A DNA stretch of 64,000 bases from Microcaldota archaeon. GTDB lineage: Archaea > Micrarchaeota > Micrarchaeia > Anstonellales > Bilamarchaeaceae. Position 1 is the first letter of the stretch; each line of letters begins with the position of its first letter. This document shows, in pieces, positions 24,208 to 33,352 of this stretch. Location of the stretch: assembly GCA_016932815.1 (NCBI GenBank), contig JAFGCC010000020.1, positions 1 to 64,000 of the forward strand. Reading direction: 5' to 3'. Position numbers and translations under genes: made by a program. A model generated the notes under the pieces. It worked only from the letters and a program-made list of their open reading frames with translations. It searched no databases and was not told the DNA's origin.

Positions 24208-25050
24208 ATGCCCAAAAAGGAAAAGGTGCGATTCGGCTCTGCGGGAATCCCCCTGCAATGCAAGGGAAGCAGCCTGGACGCAATTGAGTGCTCAAGGGAA
24301 CTTGGGCTTCGCGCAATGGAGCTTGAATTCGTCCGCGGGGTGAAACTCAAAGAAGAGAACGCGCGCCTCCTAAAACCCGCTGCAAAGGAAGCTGACGTTT
24401 CCCTTTCCTCCCATGCGCCTTATTGGGTAAACTGCTGCTCAGCTGATTTGGAAAAGCGCGAAACGAGCAAGCGCAACATATTCGCGGCGGCGCAGGCGAG
24501 TTCCTGGGCGGGGGCAAGGGTTGCGGTTTTCCATCCCGGCTACTACCAGAAAAAAACCCCAAAGGAATGCTTCATTCTTGCAAAGGAAACTCTGGAGGCA
24601 ACGCTGGATTCCATGGAGAAGCACAAGGTGGAAGGGGTAAAGCTCGGAGCCGAAACCGTGGGCAAGAAATCCCAGTATGGAAGCCTGGATGAATGCATAG
24701 AGCTCCAGCAAAAAATAGACGGGGTAATGCTGGTTTTTGATTTTGCCCACCTGCACGCGCGCGGCGACTGGCCTTTCAAGACCGAAAAGGATTATTCTTC
24801 CCTCTTTTCAAAAGTGGAAAAAGAACTGCCAGGATACCTCAAGGATTTCCATGCGCATTTTTCCTGCATCAACTATTCGGACAAAGGCGAATTAAACCAC
24901 CTCCCCCTAGAAGGCAAAAACCAGCCCCCCTACAAGCCGCTAATGAAGGTGCTAGCAGAAAACGGCTATGGGGGAACGATAATTTCCGAATCCCCTAAAC
25001 TTGAATACGACGCGGTGAAAATGAGGAAGGAATACCTAAAACACTTATAG
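24208..25050 (+). CDS. nfo: endonuclease IV-like AP endonuclease
   Basis: This 280-residue TIM-barrel AP endonuclease cleaves DNA 5' to abasic sites in base excision repair. Metal-binding motifs of the family appear in order: SSHAPYWVN (His near 70), VFHPGYY (His near 111), GAETVGKKSQYG (Glu near 148), LVFDFAHLHARG (Asp and His near 179-182), DFHAHFS (His near 217) and ISESP (Glu near 265). A CATTTAAATCAC box lies near 24175-24184, about 25 nt before the ATG, suggesting leaderless expression. Confidence 0.88.
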   Translation: MPKKEKVRFGSAGIPLQCKGSSLDAIECSRELGLRAMELEFVRGVKLKEENARLLKPAAKEADVSLSSHAPYWVNCCSADLEKRETSKRNIFAAAQASSWAGARVAVFHPGYYQKKTPKECFILAKETLEATLDSMEKHKVEGVKLGAETVGKKSQYGSLDECIELQQKIDGVMLVFDFAHLHARGDWPFKTEKDYSSLFSKVEKELPGYLKDFHAHFSCINYSDKGELNHLPLEGKNQPPYKPLMKVLAENGYGGTIISESPKLEYDAVKMRKEYLKHL

Positions 25051-25130
25051 GGAAACAGGAAACCCGCGTGCAGCAGGCATCCGCGCGCATGCCCACCCTT
25101 TAAATTCGTTGTGGCACCCAATCTTTCTTT

Positions 25131-26270
25131 GTGGTCAGTAATAATTCAAAAGACGGAAAACTTCCCCGCACCCTCAGCGAGGCTCTTGCGGATTTGCCTG
25201 CCCGTGAGGCGGCAAGGAGAGCCGAAACCTCCAGAAAGCTAGCAGAGGCAGAACCCAAGTTCACCGAAATCAGCTTTGAAGAAGGCGTTATCCTCTCCCA
25301 CATGCTAAATGGGGAATACGAAGAGGCCGCAGAAAAAGCGAGGAAGCATGGGTTTGATGAACTTGCCAAAGATGCCGCAACCAGCCTGGTAAACGCCCAC
25401 TTCCGAGTCGGGGATTTCCCCTCCGCAGCCAGGGACGCAAAGCGCTATGGGCTAGGCAACCATGCGGCAAACGCGGCGTTGTTCTGGACTTATGCAGAAG
25501 CCAAAAAAGGCACCAGGGAAGATTACATCCGCGCCCTTGGCATCCTAAAAAGATATGCAAAGCTTGCAACCGGCTCCCACCGGCGCAACATCGATGAAGT
25601 GATAGCGGGGATGAAAGAAAGACTTGCGCCTTCCCGCGAAAAAAGCGCACTCCAATCCTGCGGGTACATAATAATTTCGCTTTCCGCGGTGGTCTCAGCT
25701 TGGGCAACTACAGGATTCCTCTTTAGCAATGGCTGCGGATCAGAGGCTGAATATAAGATTCACGAAAAGGCCTTCACAAGGGAAAACCCCGCGGAGCCTG
25801 CCCCTGCCAACTACAAGCCGCTAAGGGAGAAGCTCAGGGAGGAGGCTTTTGCATACATTGAACTTACGATGTACTCAAAGAAACTCGTAAGCGGCATTCC
25901 CCTAAAGGTAACGCAGATGGAAGTCAAAGCGCTTCCCAACCCCAGGGATTTCCATGTGGAGGCTGATGGCAGATGCACGGGCGGAAACTCTTCCGCACTC
26001 TTTAGTGCGACCCTGTTTGGGATGGATAAGAATCATAAGGGCGTTAGCAGGGAAGCGGCAATCTTCCTCCGTTTCGTTTGCAGCCCCGAAGGCTGGATAA
26101 GCAGCTCTGATGAGTGGAGCATACGCAAAATGGGGGAAACGGGCAGCCTGCTCCAGGGAAAGCCCGGAGCCGCGCAGCCTTTCTCCGACAAGCGCTTCCC
26201 GCACAAGAAGGGGATAGCAGTCCCCAAGGCTCCAAAGCACATGCACAGGAAAATGAGGCGCTCCTGCTGA
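25131..26270 (+). CDS. TPR-like membrane protein of unknown function
   Basis: This 379-residue protein is of no recognised family. Residues 1-170 are helical with TPR/SEL1-like spacing (EYEEAAEKARKHGFDELAKDAATSLVNAHFRVGDFPSAARDAKRYG). One membrane helix lies near 180-200 (CGYIIISLSAVVSAWATTGFLF). The remaining 180 residues, probably outside the cell, contain a compact domain with Cys residues (ADGRCTGG, FVCSPEGWISSSDEWSIRK) and a basic end. The GTG start is supported by a CTTTAAATT box about 25-30 nt upstream, as for a leaderless transcript. The DNA ligase gene follows 54 nt later with its own TATA box. Confidence 0.7.
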   Translation: MVSNNSKDGKLPRTLSEALADLPAREAARRAETSRKLAEAEPKFTEISFEEGVILSHMLNGEYEEAAEKARKHGFDELAKDAATSLVNAHFRVGDFPSAARDAKRYGLGNHAANAALFWTYAEAKKGTREDYIRALGILKRYAKLATGSHRRNIDEVIAGMKERLAPSREKSALQSCGYIIISLSAVVSAWATTGFLFSNGCGSEAEYKIHEKAFTRENPAEPAPANYKPLREKLREEAFAYIELTMYSKKLVSGIPLKVTQMEVKALPNPRDFHVEADGRCTGGNSSALFSATLFGMDKNHKGVSREAAIFLRFVCSPEGWISSSDEWSIRKMGETGSLLQGKPGAAQPFSDKRFPHKKGIAVPKAPKHMHRKMRRSC

Positions 26271-26324
26271 TTATACGGGGAAACCCCCGCACCATTTATA
26301 TTCCTTATATGAGTTCGCGTATCC

Positions 26325-28037
26325 ATGCTTTTTGAGGATGTCGCAAAAGCTTTCGATGAAATAGAGGGAAAGAGCGGCAGGCTGGAGATGACCGACCTCC
26401 TAGCAAGAATCTTCGAAAAAGCAAGCCCCGAAGAAGCAGAGCGAATAGCATACATAACCCAGGGGGAACTGCGCCCGCCCTATGACGGAATCGATTTGGG
26501 ATTGGGGGAAAAATTCGCAATAGAGGCGATAAGGAAGGCTTCGGGCTACCCAAAGAGCACGGTGGAAAAGGAATTTGAAAAGGAGGGCGACCTTGGGGTA
26601 GTAGCGGAAAAACTGTTCTCTGAAAAGAAGCAGCAGTCCCTATTCAGGAAATCCCTCAGCGTATTATCCGTTTACAATTCAATGTTCAAAATTTCCAGGG
26701 CAACTGGCAGCGGCTCCCAGACAATGAAAATCAACAGGCTGGTAGAACTCTACAACAACGCAACCCCGCTTGAAGCAAGGTACGTAACCCGCTTTGTATT
26801 GGGGCAATTGCGCCTGGGAGTTGGAGACCCTACAATACTAGATGCATTGAGCGTTTCCCACACCGGAGACAAATCCCTGAGAGAGGAAATAGAGCGCGCA
26901 TACAACCTATGCTCTGACATAGGCTACGTTGCAAGGCTCTTCATAGAAGACCCGAAGAAAATGAAGGAGTTCAAAATAGAGGTGTTCAAGCCCATAATGC
27001 CTGCACTCGCAGAGCGCCTCCCAACCCCAAAGGAGATAATCGCGAAACTCGGAAAGTGCGCAGTGGAATACAAATACGACGGCTTCCGCATCGCAATTCA
27101 CAAGAAGGGAAACCGCGTGGAAATCTACTCAAGAAGGCTTGAGAAAATGACGCACATGTTCCCGGATGTGGTAGAGGGGGTGCAGAAGCTAAAGCCAAAG
27201 GAAGTCATTTTCGAAGGGGAAGCCCTCGCATTCAACGAGGATGAAAAGCGCTTCTACTCATTCCAGGAAACCATGCATCGGAGGCGCAAATACGGGCTAA
27301 AGGAAGCATCCGGAAAATACCCGCTGCACGTTTTCGCATTCGATTTGCATTATCTTGAGGGAGAAGATTGCACGCAGCTTCCCTACCTGGATAGGAGGAA
27401 GAAGCTGGAGTCCTTCCTCCCAACCGGAGTAATAAAACTCAGCAGGATGCGCATAGTATCCACGCCCAAGGAGCTTGATTCGCTCTTCCAGAACGCGCTC
27501 ACAATGAGGCTGGAGGGGATAATGGCAAAGGATTTGAAAGCAAAATACACAGCCGGGAAAAGGAAGTTCGCCTGGATAAAGCTCAAGAAATCCTATGGGA
27601 AGGAGATGGACACAATAGATGCTGTAATAGTGGGCTACTATAGGGGAAAAGGTTCGCGTGCAAAGTTCGGCTTCGGCGGGATTCTCGTTGCGGTATACAA
27701 TGATGAAACCTCCCGCTTCGAAACGATTGCGAAAGTGGGAAGCGGATTTACCGAAGAGGAAATGGAAAAGTTCCAGAAGATGCTAGATGAGGACAAGGTG
27801 AAGCGCCCGCCCTCCAATTTGGATTATGCAATGGAGCCGGATTTCTGGGTGCACCCCAAATATGTGGTGGAAGTCGCATACGACAACATTACCCGCTCGC
27901 CCACGCACACCTGCGGGAAGGAGGAAGGCAAAGGGCTCGCACTCCGCTTCCCGAGAATGGTAAGAATAAGGGACGACAAGGGCCCGTTCAATTCCACAAC
28001 CACAAAGGAAGTAGAGGAAATATTCAGATTCTCTTAA
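26325..28037 (+). CDS. lig: ATP-dependent DNA ligase
   Basis: The 570-residue replicative ligase seals Okazaki fragments. The N-terminal DNA-binding domain spans 1-220 (VTRFVLGQLRLGVGDPTILDAL). The nucleotidyltransferase core has motif I EYKYDGFR (active Lys near 249), motif III (IFEGEALAFN) and motif IV (EGIMAKDL). The OB domain carries motif V/VI-type sequences (KFAWIKLKK and GLALRFPRMVRIRDDK). Length is normal for archaeal LigI-type enzymes. A CATTTATATTCC box lies near 26290-26301, so it is expressed from its own promoter. Confidence 0.96.
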   Translation: MLFEDVAKAFDEIEGKSGRLEMTDLLARIFEKASPEEAERIAYITQGELRPPYDGIDLGLGEKFAIEAIRKASGYPKSTVEKEFEKEGDLGVVAEKLFSEKKQQSLFRKSLSVLSVYNSMFKISRATGSGSQTMKINRLVELYNNATPLEARYVTRFVLGQLRLGVGDPTILDALSVSHTGDKSLREEIERAYNLCSDIGYVARLFIEDPKKMKEFKIEVFKPIMPALAERLPTPKEIIAKLGKCAVEYKYDGFRIAIHKKGNRVEIYSRRLEKMTHMFPDVVEGVQKLKPKEVIFEGEALAFNEDEKRFYSFQETMHRRRKYGLKEASGKYPLHVFAFDLHYLEGEDCTQLPYLDRRKKLESFLPTGVIKLSRMRIVSTPKELDSLFQNALTMRLEGIMAKDLKAKYTAGKRKFAWIKLKKSYGKEMDTIDAVIVGYYRGKGSRAKFGFGGILVAVYNDETSRFETIAKVGSGFTEEEMEKFQKMLDEDKVKRPPSNLDYAMEPDFWVHPKYVVEVAYDNITRSPTHTCGKEEGKGLALRFPRMVRIRDDKGPFNSTTTKEVEEIFRFS

Positions 28038-28125
28038 ATTGGGGGGGAGGAGCCGGGGATGCGCATAAGCGCAGAGCCCCGCTGGCCGCCTTCCACCCAA
28101 GTTACGGGAGCATATTCAAATTTTC

Positions 28126-28506
28126 CTAAACGAACTTCAATCCATTCACTCCTTCGTACTGCCGCCGCTCCGAAGTCAAAAGCAGCGCATTGTTTGAGAT
28201 GCAGATTGAGGCATTCACGATTTCCCTCATCCCCATCTCAATATGCGCATCTTCTGCCTGCTCATAAATCTTCGCGGCACGCACTGCCGCCTTGCGGTCG
28301 AAGTTGAGCATCTCCAGTTTATCTATTACCTTGAGCACGTCCCAGCGCCCCTGCCCCCTTATCACGCTAAGAAGCTCAAGATACGAAACCGAGGTTATGC
28401 AAAGTATGTCCGCTTCCGAATACTGCTTTATCTTCTGCACCGTCTTGATGTCGCCCTTGAAGAAGTCGAGCACCATGCTGGTATCCAGGCAGATTTTAGT
28501 CGCCAG
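28126..28506 (-). CDS. vapC: PIN-domain toxin VapC, probable CTG start
   Basis: This 126-residue PIN-domain RNase is the toxin of a VapBC pair. The track start (28476) lies after the first catalytic Asp and cannot be right. Reading upstream gives ATKICLDTSMVLDFFKG, with the PIN Asp in CLDTS. In that open stretch there is no ATG, GTG or TTG, but a CTG at 28506 stands 5 nt after GGAGGTG. I therefore call a CTG start. Other acidic positions are visible (SYLELL near 44, EMGMREIVNASIC near 98). It follows the antitoxin by 41 nt. Confidence 0.78.
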   Translation of the reverse strand: MATKICLDTSMVLDFFKGDIKTVQKIKQYSEADILCITSVSYLELLSVIRGQGRWDVLKVIDKLEMLNFDRKAAVRAAKIYEQAEDAHIEMGMREIVNASICISNNALLLTSERRQYEGVNGLKFV

Positions 28507-28547
28507 AACCCCACCTCCCCGAACCGCGAAGGGGGACAGCTACGGTG

Positions 28548-28763
28548 TCAATCCCCACCGCCCCACCTCCTCAGTTTATAGAGCGCTCTCCGGTCAATGT
28601 CCCTCTCTTTTAGTGAGCCCGCGTGCTCAATTAGCCCTTCGCGGCTAATCCTGCTCTCGTTTAGCAGCATGTCTATTGCCTCGGAAAAGCTCATCGCGTG
28701 CCTCTTTTTGAGGGTGTCCAGGCGGGAGTACACGTCGTCCCGGATGGTGATGACCTTGACCAT
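28548..28763 (-). CDS. vapB: antitoxin VapB-like (DUF217-type)
   Basis: This 71-residue antitoxin starts VKVITIRDDVYSRLDTLKKRHAMSFSEAIDML, a ribbon-helix-helix-like DNA-binding part. The C-terminal third (ISREGLIEHAGSLKERDIDRRALYKLR) is the likely toxin-binding tail. The start has no Shine-Dalgarno and follows a TATA box (AATATAAATG, 28784-28793) by about 22 nt, so it is leaderless. Two tandem 12-bp palindromes overlap that box and probably mediate autorepression. It is transcribed divergently from ftsZ1. Confidence 0.85.
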   Translation of the reverse strand: MVKVITIRDDVYSRLDTLKKRHAMSFSEAIDMLLNESRISREGLIEHAGSLKERDIDRRALYKLRRWGGGD

Positions 28764-28764
28764 G

Positions 28765-28789
28765 TAAATACATTTACTAAATACATTTA
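28765..28789 (-). promoter_or_regulatory. vapBC promoter with tandem operator
   Basis: Two copies of TAAATACATTTA, itself an inverted repeat (TAAAT-AC-ATTTA), lie at 28765-28776 and 28778-28789. The second overlaps the minus-strand TATA box. Tandem sites at a 13-bp interval fit cooperative binding by ribbon-helix-helix dimers such as VapB. Confidence 0.7.
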
Positions 28790-28915
28790 TATTCCTTTCG
28801 ACGTTAGCCCCCGAACCAAGTTTTAGTTCCTGTATCCTTGTGAATGAACCCCTCCGACGTGAAGCTAAAAGTATTTAAATGCCCTCCTGCCCACCCCTTC
28901 AACAAGGCGATATAT

Positions 28916-29995
28916 ATGGACGACCTGGTAAAATCGGTAGTCGGAGAAAAGGTGCCCGAAGCGTCCCACATGGACGAATCGGACAGCTCGGAGACGATTA
29001 AAATCGTCACAGTCGGTGTAGGTGGTGCGGGAAACAACACCATCAACAGGCTGATAAAGTCCGGGGTAAAGGGAAGCCAGCTTATTGCGGTCAACACCGA
29101 TAAGCAGCACCTAAAGCAGGTCCACGAGAAGGCCAACAAGGTCCTAATCGGGCGCAGCATCACCAAAGGGCTCGGCGCAGGAGGCTACCCAGACCTCGGA
29201 GCAAAATCCGCGGAAGTGGATCGGCCCCTCATAGAAAGGGAACTCGAAGGCGCGCACTTAGTCTTCATCTGCGCAGGAATGGGAGGCGGAACCGGAGGCG
29301 GAGCCGCACCGATTACCGCACAGATTGCAAAGGAGCAGGGGGCAATCACCGTTGCGATGGTGACCTACCCGTTCGCCCTTGAGAGGGCAAGGAGGAAGAA
29401 GGCAGACGAGTCAATCGCAAAGCTCAGGCAGAACTGCGACTCGGTCATCATCCTAGACAACAACCGCCTTGTGCAGTTGGTGCCGAACCTGCCAATGTCC
29501 GAGGCATTCGCGGTTGCAGACGAAATCCTGGCCCGCGCAATCAGCGGGCTTGTATGGACGATTACCCAGCCTTCCCTCATTAACATCGACTTCGCGGACG
29601 TCCGCGCAATCATGCAGGGCGGAGGCGTAGGGTTCATCGCAGTAGGCGAAGGCAAGGGGACCGACAAGGTCACCGGAGCAGCCGATGCGGTAATCAAGAA
29701 CCGCCTCCTCGACGTAGATTTCGAGGGCGCAAAGGGCGCAATCATCCACATTTCCGGTGGAAGCGACCTCTCGCTCGGGGATGCGATCAAGGCCGGTGAA
29801 ATCATCACCGAAAGGATGGACGCAGAGGCCAACGTGAAATGGGGTGCCCGCATAATGCAGAACTACGAGGGCAAGCTCGAAATCGTGGCCATCGTTACCG
29901 GGGTAAAGGGCGCTTCTATTCTCGGAAGGGACTACGAAGCGGAAGAGGAATCCTCCCTCCCCTCCTTCGGCAGCGACCTTGAGATGCTCGGCTGA
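28916..29995 (+). CDS. ftsZ1: cell division protein FtsZ1
   Basis: The 359-residue tubulin-like GTPase has VGVGGAGNNTINR near 27-39, the GTP signature GMGGGTGGGAAP near 122-133, NNRLVQL and the T7 loop NIDFADVRAIM near 225-235. The C-terminal tail is short and acidic (EEESSLPSFGSDLEMLG). The ATG at 28916 is chosen over the longer ORF because AAGTATTTAAATG, a TATA box, lies inside that extension. SepF at 19.3 kb is the likely membrane tether. ftsZ2 follows after a hairpin terminator. Confidence 0.95.
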   Translation: MDDLVKSVVGEKVPEASHMDESDSSETIKIVTVGVGGAGNNTINRLIKSGVKGSQLIAVNTDKQHLKQVHEKANKVLIGRSITKGLGAGGYPDLGAKSAEVDRPLIERELEGAHLVFICAGMGGGTGGGAAPITAQIAKEQGAITVAMVTYPFALERARRKKADESIAKLRQNCDSVIILDNNRLVQLVPNLPMSEAFAVADEILARAISGLVWTITQPSLINIDFADVRAIMQGGGVGFIAVGEGKGTDKVTGAADAVIKNRLLDVDFEGAKGAIIHISGGSDLSLGDAIKAGEIITERMDAEANVKWGARIMQNYEGKLEIVAIVTGVKGASILGRDYEAEEESSLPSFGSDLEMLG

Positions 29996-30025
29996 GCATC
30001 CCTCGGAGCAAAACTCCCAAAAAGT

Positions 30026-30047
30026 CCCGCTTTCTTCGGAAAGCGGG
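30026..30047 (+). terminator. hairpin after ftsZ1
   Basis: CCCGCTTTC and GAAAGCGGG form a 9-bp stem closed by a TTCG tetraloop, 31 nt after the ftsZ1 stop. A CTTTTTATATC tract follows that also serves as the TATA region of ftsZ2. It probably separates or attenuates transcription between the two paralogues. Confidence 0.55.
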
Positions 30048-30093
30048 CATAACCTTTTTATATCTTCTTTTACAATTTCCATCAGGTGACCCC

Positions 30094-31293
30094 ATGCTAG
30101 ATGGCATCGTAAAAGACGTACTGTCTGAAAAATCCGCATCCTCCTCTGCGGAAAAAGTGGAAGCAGCAGAGCCCGCCCCAGGCGATTTCGAAGAGATTAT
30201 CCGCAATCCCTTAGAGAAAAAACCGGGATTTGAAAATCCGGCTTCCGAACTTCCCCCGTCTTTTAGCGGGAAGAGGGAAGTCGAAGAGAACTCTTCTATC
30301 CGCATCTCCGTAATCGGAGTTGGCGGGGCAGGATGCAACAGCGTAAACCGCATCAAGAAAAACGGGATAAAAAGCGCCCGCACGATTGCGGTAAACACCG
30401 ACAAGCTCCACCTGGGGGTGGTGGAAGCGCATGAAAAACACCTTCTTGGACGCGTAGTCACCCGCGGATTGGGAAGCGGAGGGGACCCTAGCGTGGCCGC
30501 AAAAGCGGCGGACGCGGACAAGGACTCGCTTAGAAAGCTAATCGGGGAAAATGAAATCGTATTCGTATGCGCGGGAATGGGCGGGGGAACCGGGACCGGT
30601 GCCTCGCCCGCAATCGCGAAAATCGCAAAGGAGCAGGGCGCAACGGTAATCGGGGTGGTCACCTATCCCTTTGGCATAGAGCGCTCAAGAATCCACCGCG
30701 CAAGAGACGGGCTCAAGAACCTGATGAGGGAAGCGGACACCGTAATCGTAATTGAGAACGACCGCCTCCTAAGCTACGCGCCCAACCTCCCAATCGACAA
30801 GGCATTCGCGATCGCAGATGAAATCGCATCCCGCGCAGTAAGGGGAATCTCCGACCTCGTAGTCTTCCCAAGCCTCATGAACGTGGATTATGCGGACGTG
30901 CGCGCAATCATGAAAGACGGCGGCCTTGCGATGATTTCAATTGGCAAGGGAAGCGGCACGGGGGCAGGAATGGTCGAAGAGGCGGTTTCTAGCACCCGCA
31001 ACAACCCGCTGCTCCAGGTTTCCTATGAAGGCGCAAAGGGCGCACTCATACACGTTGAAGGAAGCGCAGGCTTGTCCCTTGGGGATGCAACCCAGATTTG
31101 CTGCGGAATAAGCGAGGACTTCCATGAAGATGCGGAAGTGAAGATGGGAGCCAGGGTGAATGACGACCTCTCAGGGATAGCCGTGACCGCGGTAATAACC
31201 GGAGTGAGCGCACCGCATCTCTTTGAGGATGTGCCCAAGGCGGCTGCGCCTATGGAAGCTGCAGAGAGCGAGATTCTAGCTTCCATCCTCTGA
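30094..31293 (+). CDS. ftsZ2: cell division protein FtsZ2
   Basis: The 399-residue FtsZ paralogue has an extra 65-residue acidic, disordered N-terminal extension before the GTPase core (SVIGVGGAGCNSVNR near 72-86). The signature GMGGGTGTGASP is near 166-177 and the T7 loop NVDYADVRAIM near 269-279. Archaea with two FtsZ use them sequentially, FtsZ1 for assembly and FtsZ2 for constriction. The ATG has GGTG 5 nt upstream and a TTTTTATATC box about 40 nt upstream. The C-terminus keeps a conserved-looking ESEILASIL tip that may bind SepF (inference). Confidence 0.95.
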   Translation: MLDGIVKDVLSEKSASSSAEKVEAAEPAPGDFEEIIRNPLEKKPGFENPASELPPSFSGKREVEENSSIRISVIGVGGAGCNSVNRIKKNGIKSARTIAVNTDKLHLGVVEAHEKHLLGRVVTRGLGSGGDPSVAAKAADADKDSLRKLIGENEIVFVCAGMGGGTGTGASPAIAKIAKEQGATVIGVVTYPFGIERSRIHRARDGLKNLMREADTVIVIENDRLLSYAPNLPIDKAFAIADEIASRAVRGISDLVVFPSLMNVDYADVRAIMKDGGLAMISIGKGSGTGAGMVEEAVSSTRNNPLLQVSYEGAKGALIHVEGSAGLSLGDATQICCGISEDFHEDAEVKMGARVNDDLSGIAVTAVITGVSAPHLFEDVPKAAAPMEAAESEILASIL

Positions 31294-31388
31294 GTCTTCA
31301 TCTTTCCATTTCTTTGCTTTTTGCCTTCTTTCGAGGGCGTTGCCCCCAATGCCCCATTTAAATTCTTTTGCCCCCATAATCTAACACT

Positions 31389-33206
31389 ATGGCCATCCAT
31401 AGGACCCTCTCATTCCCTTGCGTAAAACCGGAGCGCGAAGCAAAGGCCAGAAGGCCCGTGCGCGGATGCAGCCCCCTGCGCAATCCCCCGCCATTTGAGA
31501 AGGCTTACCTTAGGCACCCCGTATCTGAGATATACCATAGCCGCAGGCACAAGGCAAAGGTTCTCCTCTTGGTCCCGCCTTATACGCGCATAGAGAAACC
31601 TTATTCATGGCAGCAGGCCAACTACCTCCTGGGCAGCTCGGCCAACAACCTGAAGCTGGATTCTAAAATCATAAGATGGTTTGAGCAAAACGGGCTCCTG
31701 CTCTCGGAGATGAAGCGCGTTGGCCCCCCAATGGGCCTTTTGCGCATAGGAAGCGCCGCAAAAAAGGCGGGTTGCGAAGTGAGGATAATAGATGCCGCAA
31801 AGGAGGGGTTTGACAACGAGGAAACCCTGATTCCGGAAATCGGGCTCAAAAGATACGGCCTGCCCGTGCGGGACATGATGAGGTGGACGAGCAACTTAAG
31901 CCTGCAGGTAGTGGGAATAGCCGCCTCCTACACCCACCAGTGGGGCAACGTGCGGGAGCTTGCAGAAGAAGTGAAGCGATTAAACCAGCGTGCGGTCGTG
32001 GTCGTGGGCGGAGCGCACGCAACCGGGGATTACCAGAGGGTGCTCCTAGATTCCAGCGTGGATTTCGTGGTGGTGGGCCAGGGCGAGGAAACGTTTGTTG
32101 AGCTAATAAGCGCACTAGAGGGCAGGCGCAGCATAGGAGACGTGCGCGGAATCGCATTCCGCAGCGGCCGGCACAGGGACGAAGTGGTATTCACCGGCCA
32201 CAGGCCGTTTTCGAAGAATCCATCCAACCTAATCCTAGACTACAGCCTCCTGGACCTCTCAAAATACAGCGGCCTAATCCACACCGCGGGAGCCAGGAAG
32301 AAGAGGGACGGGCTCCTAGCTTACGTTTCAACTAGCTCAGGCTGCAACCAGAACTGCGGCTTCTGCGCAATACCGAAAGTGCAGGGGCCCTTCCTGGGAG
32401 CCGGAATCGACCAACTCAATGCCGAACTAGCAGGGCTCAAGAAAAATGGCGTTACCGAACTAATAGTCGAAGACGACAACTGGCTTTACAATCCCATGTG
32501 GGCGCTTGAAACCTGCGCGCTCTTTAAGAAATACGATTTTGCGTGGATGGAAGAAGGCGGGCTCGCCCTCTCAGCCCTCATCGCCCTGAACCTGGGATAC
32601 GGAGCCAGGAACGTAATGGGAAGCGAGCTGGAGAAGCCCTCATTCAAGCACATTCGCGAAGCAATAGGCAAGGGGATAACCGCGGAGCGCCTGATAACGG
32701 CGATGGCGCAGAGCGGCTGCTACTCTGTGTATCTCGCAGTGGAATCCGCAAACGAGGCTGCCATGGAAATTTCCGGCAAGCCCAAAGCCAACATCATGCA
32801 GGAGCAGGCAGCCCAAATCGTGAGGCTCTTTAAGAACCGCGGAATATCGGTAACCGGGGGATTCATGCTCGGCTTCTGCGGCCAGCAGGGAAAAGGCGTT
32901 TATTCAGAATCCGCACGCGAAATGATAAACACGATGGAGTATGCGGGAGAACTCATGCGGGCGGGCATGGATTACGCGAACCCTTTCATAGTAACCCCTC
33001 TTCCGGGAACCAGGATGGGGGAGTTCCAGATGCAGTATGCTTCCACCAATTACGATACCGGCTTCTCCCACGAGCTTGGCACCTTCGACCTCCCAGGCTC
33101 GCTAACAGCCGAGCAGATGGGCCTGCTCCGCCAGATAATGATTGCAAAGATAAACGGGATAGAAAAAATGGAGCGGATGCTTGAAACCGGAAGCTGGCCC
33201 GTCTGA
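31389..33206 (+). CDS. B12-binding-type radical SAM protein
   Basis: This 605-residue protein has a cobalamin-binding-like N-terminal domain (about 55-250; VLLLVPPY, VVGIAAS, AVVVVGGAHAT, VVGQGEETFVEL). A radical SAM domain has the cluster motif GCNQNCGFC (C-x3-C-x2-C, near 318-326), followed by ELIVEDDNW, YLAVESA and GFMLGFCG. This is the usual architecture of methylthiotransferase-unrelated B12 radical SAM enzymes (BchE/MagE-like). The substrate cannot be told. Residues 1-50 are a basic extension. It lies between ftsZ2 and aglB, each with its own promoter, so context gives no firm hint. Confidence 0.88.
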   Translation: MAIHRTLSFPCVKPEREAKARRPVRGCSPLRNPPPFEKAYLRHPVSEIYHSRRHKAKVLLLVPPYTRIEKPYSWQQANYLLGSSANNLKLDSKIIRWFEQNGLLLSEMKRVGPPMGLLRIGSAAKKAGCEVRIIDAAKEGFDNEETLIPEIGLKRYGLPVRDMMRWTSNLSLQVVGIAASYTHQWGNVRELAEEVKRLNQRAVVVVGGAHATGDYQRVLLDSSVDFVVVGQGEETFVELISALEGRRSIGDVRGIAFRSGRHRDEVVFTGHRPFSKNPSNLILDYSLLDLSKYSGLIHTAGARKKRDGLLAYVSTSSGCNQNCGFCAIPKVQGPFLGAGIDQLNAELAGLKKNGVTELIVEDDNWLYNPMWALETCALFKKYDFAWMEEGGLALSALIALNLGYGARNVMGSELEKPSFKHIREAIGKGITAERLITAMAQSGCYSVYLAVESANEAAMEISGKPKANIMQEQAAQIVRLFKNRGISVTGGFMLGFCGQQGKGVYSESAREMINTMEYAGELMRAGMDYANPFIVTPLPGTRMGEFQMQYASTNYDTGFSHELGTFDLPGSLTAEQMGLLRQIMIAKINGIEKMERMLETGSWPV

Positions 33207-33352
33207 GGAGCCTCCCGCATAATGGGGCCCAACCCCGATATTCCGCCGTGCCCATTTCCCCTTTCCAGCCCTTTCCCGCAATTTTCCCGCCCAATAGCCT
33301 TCTTTTTAAAGTTTTTCAGATATTAGCTTCCCTTAGTTCGTGGGTGTATTGA

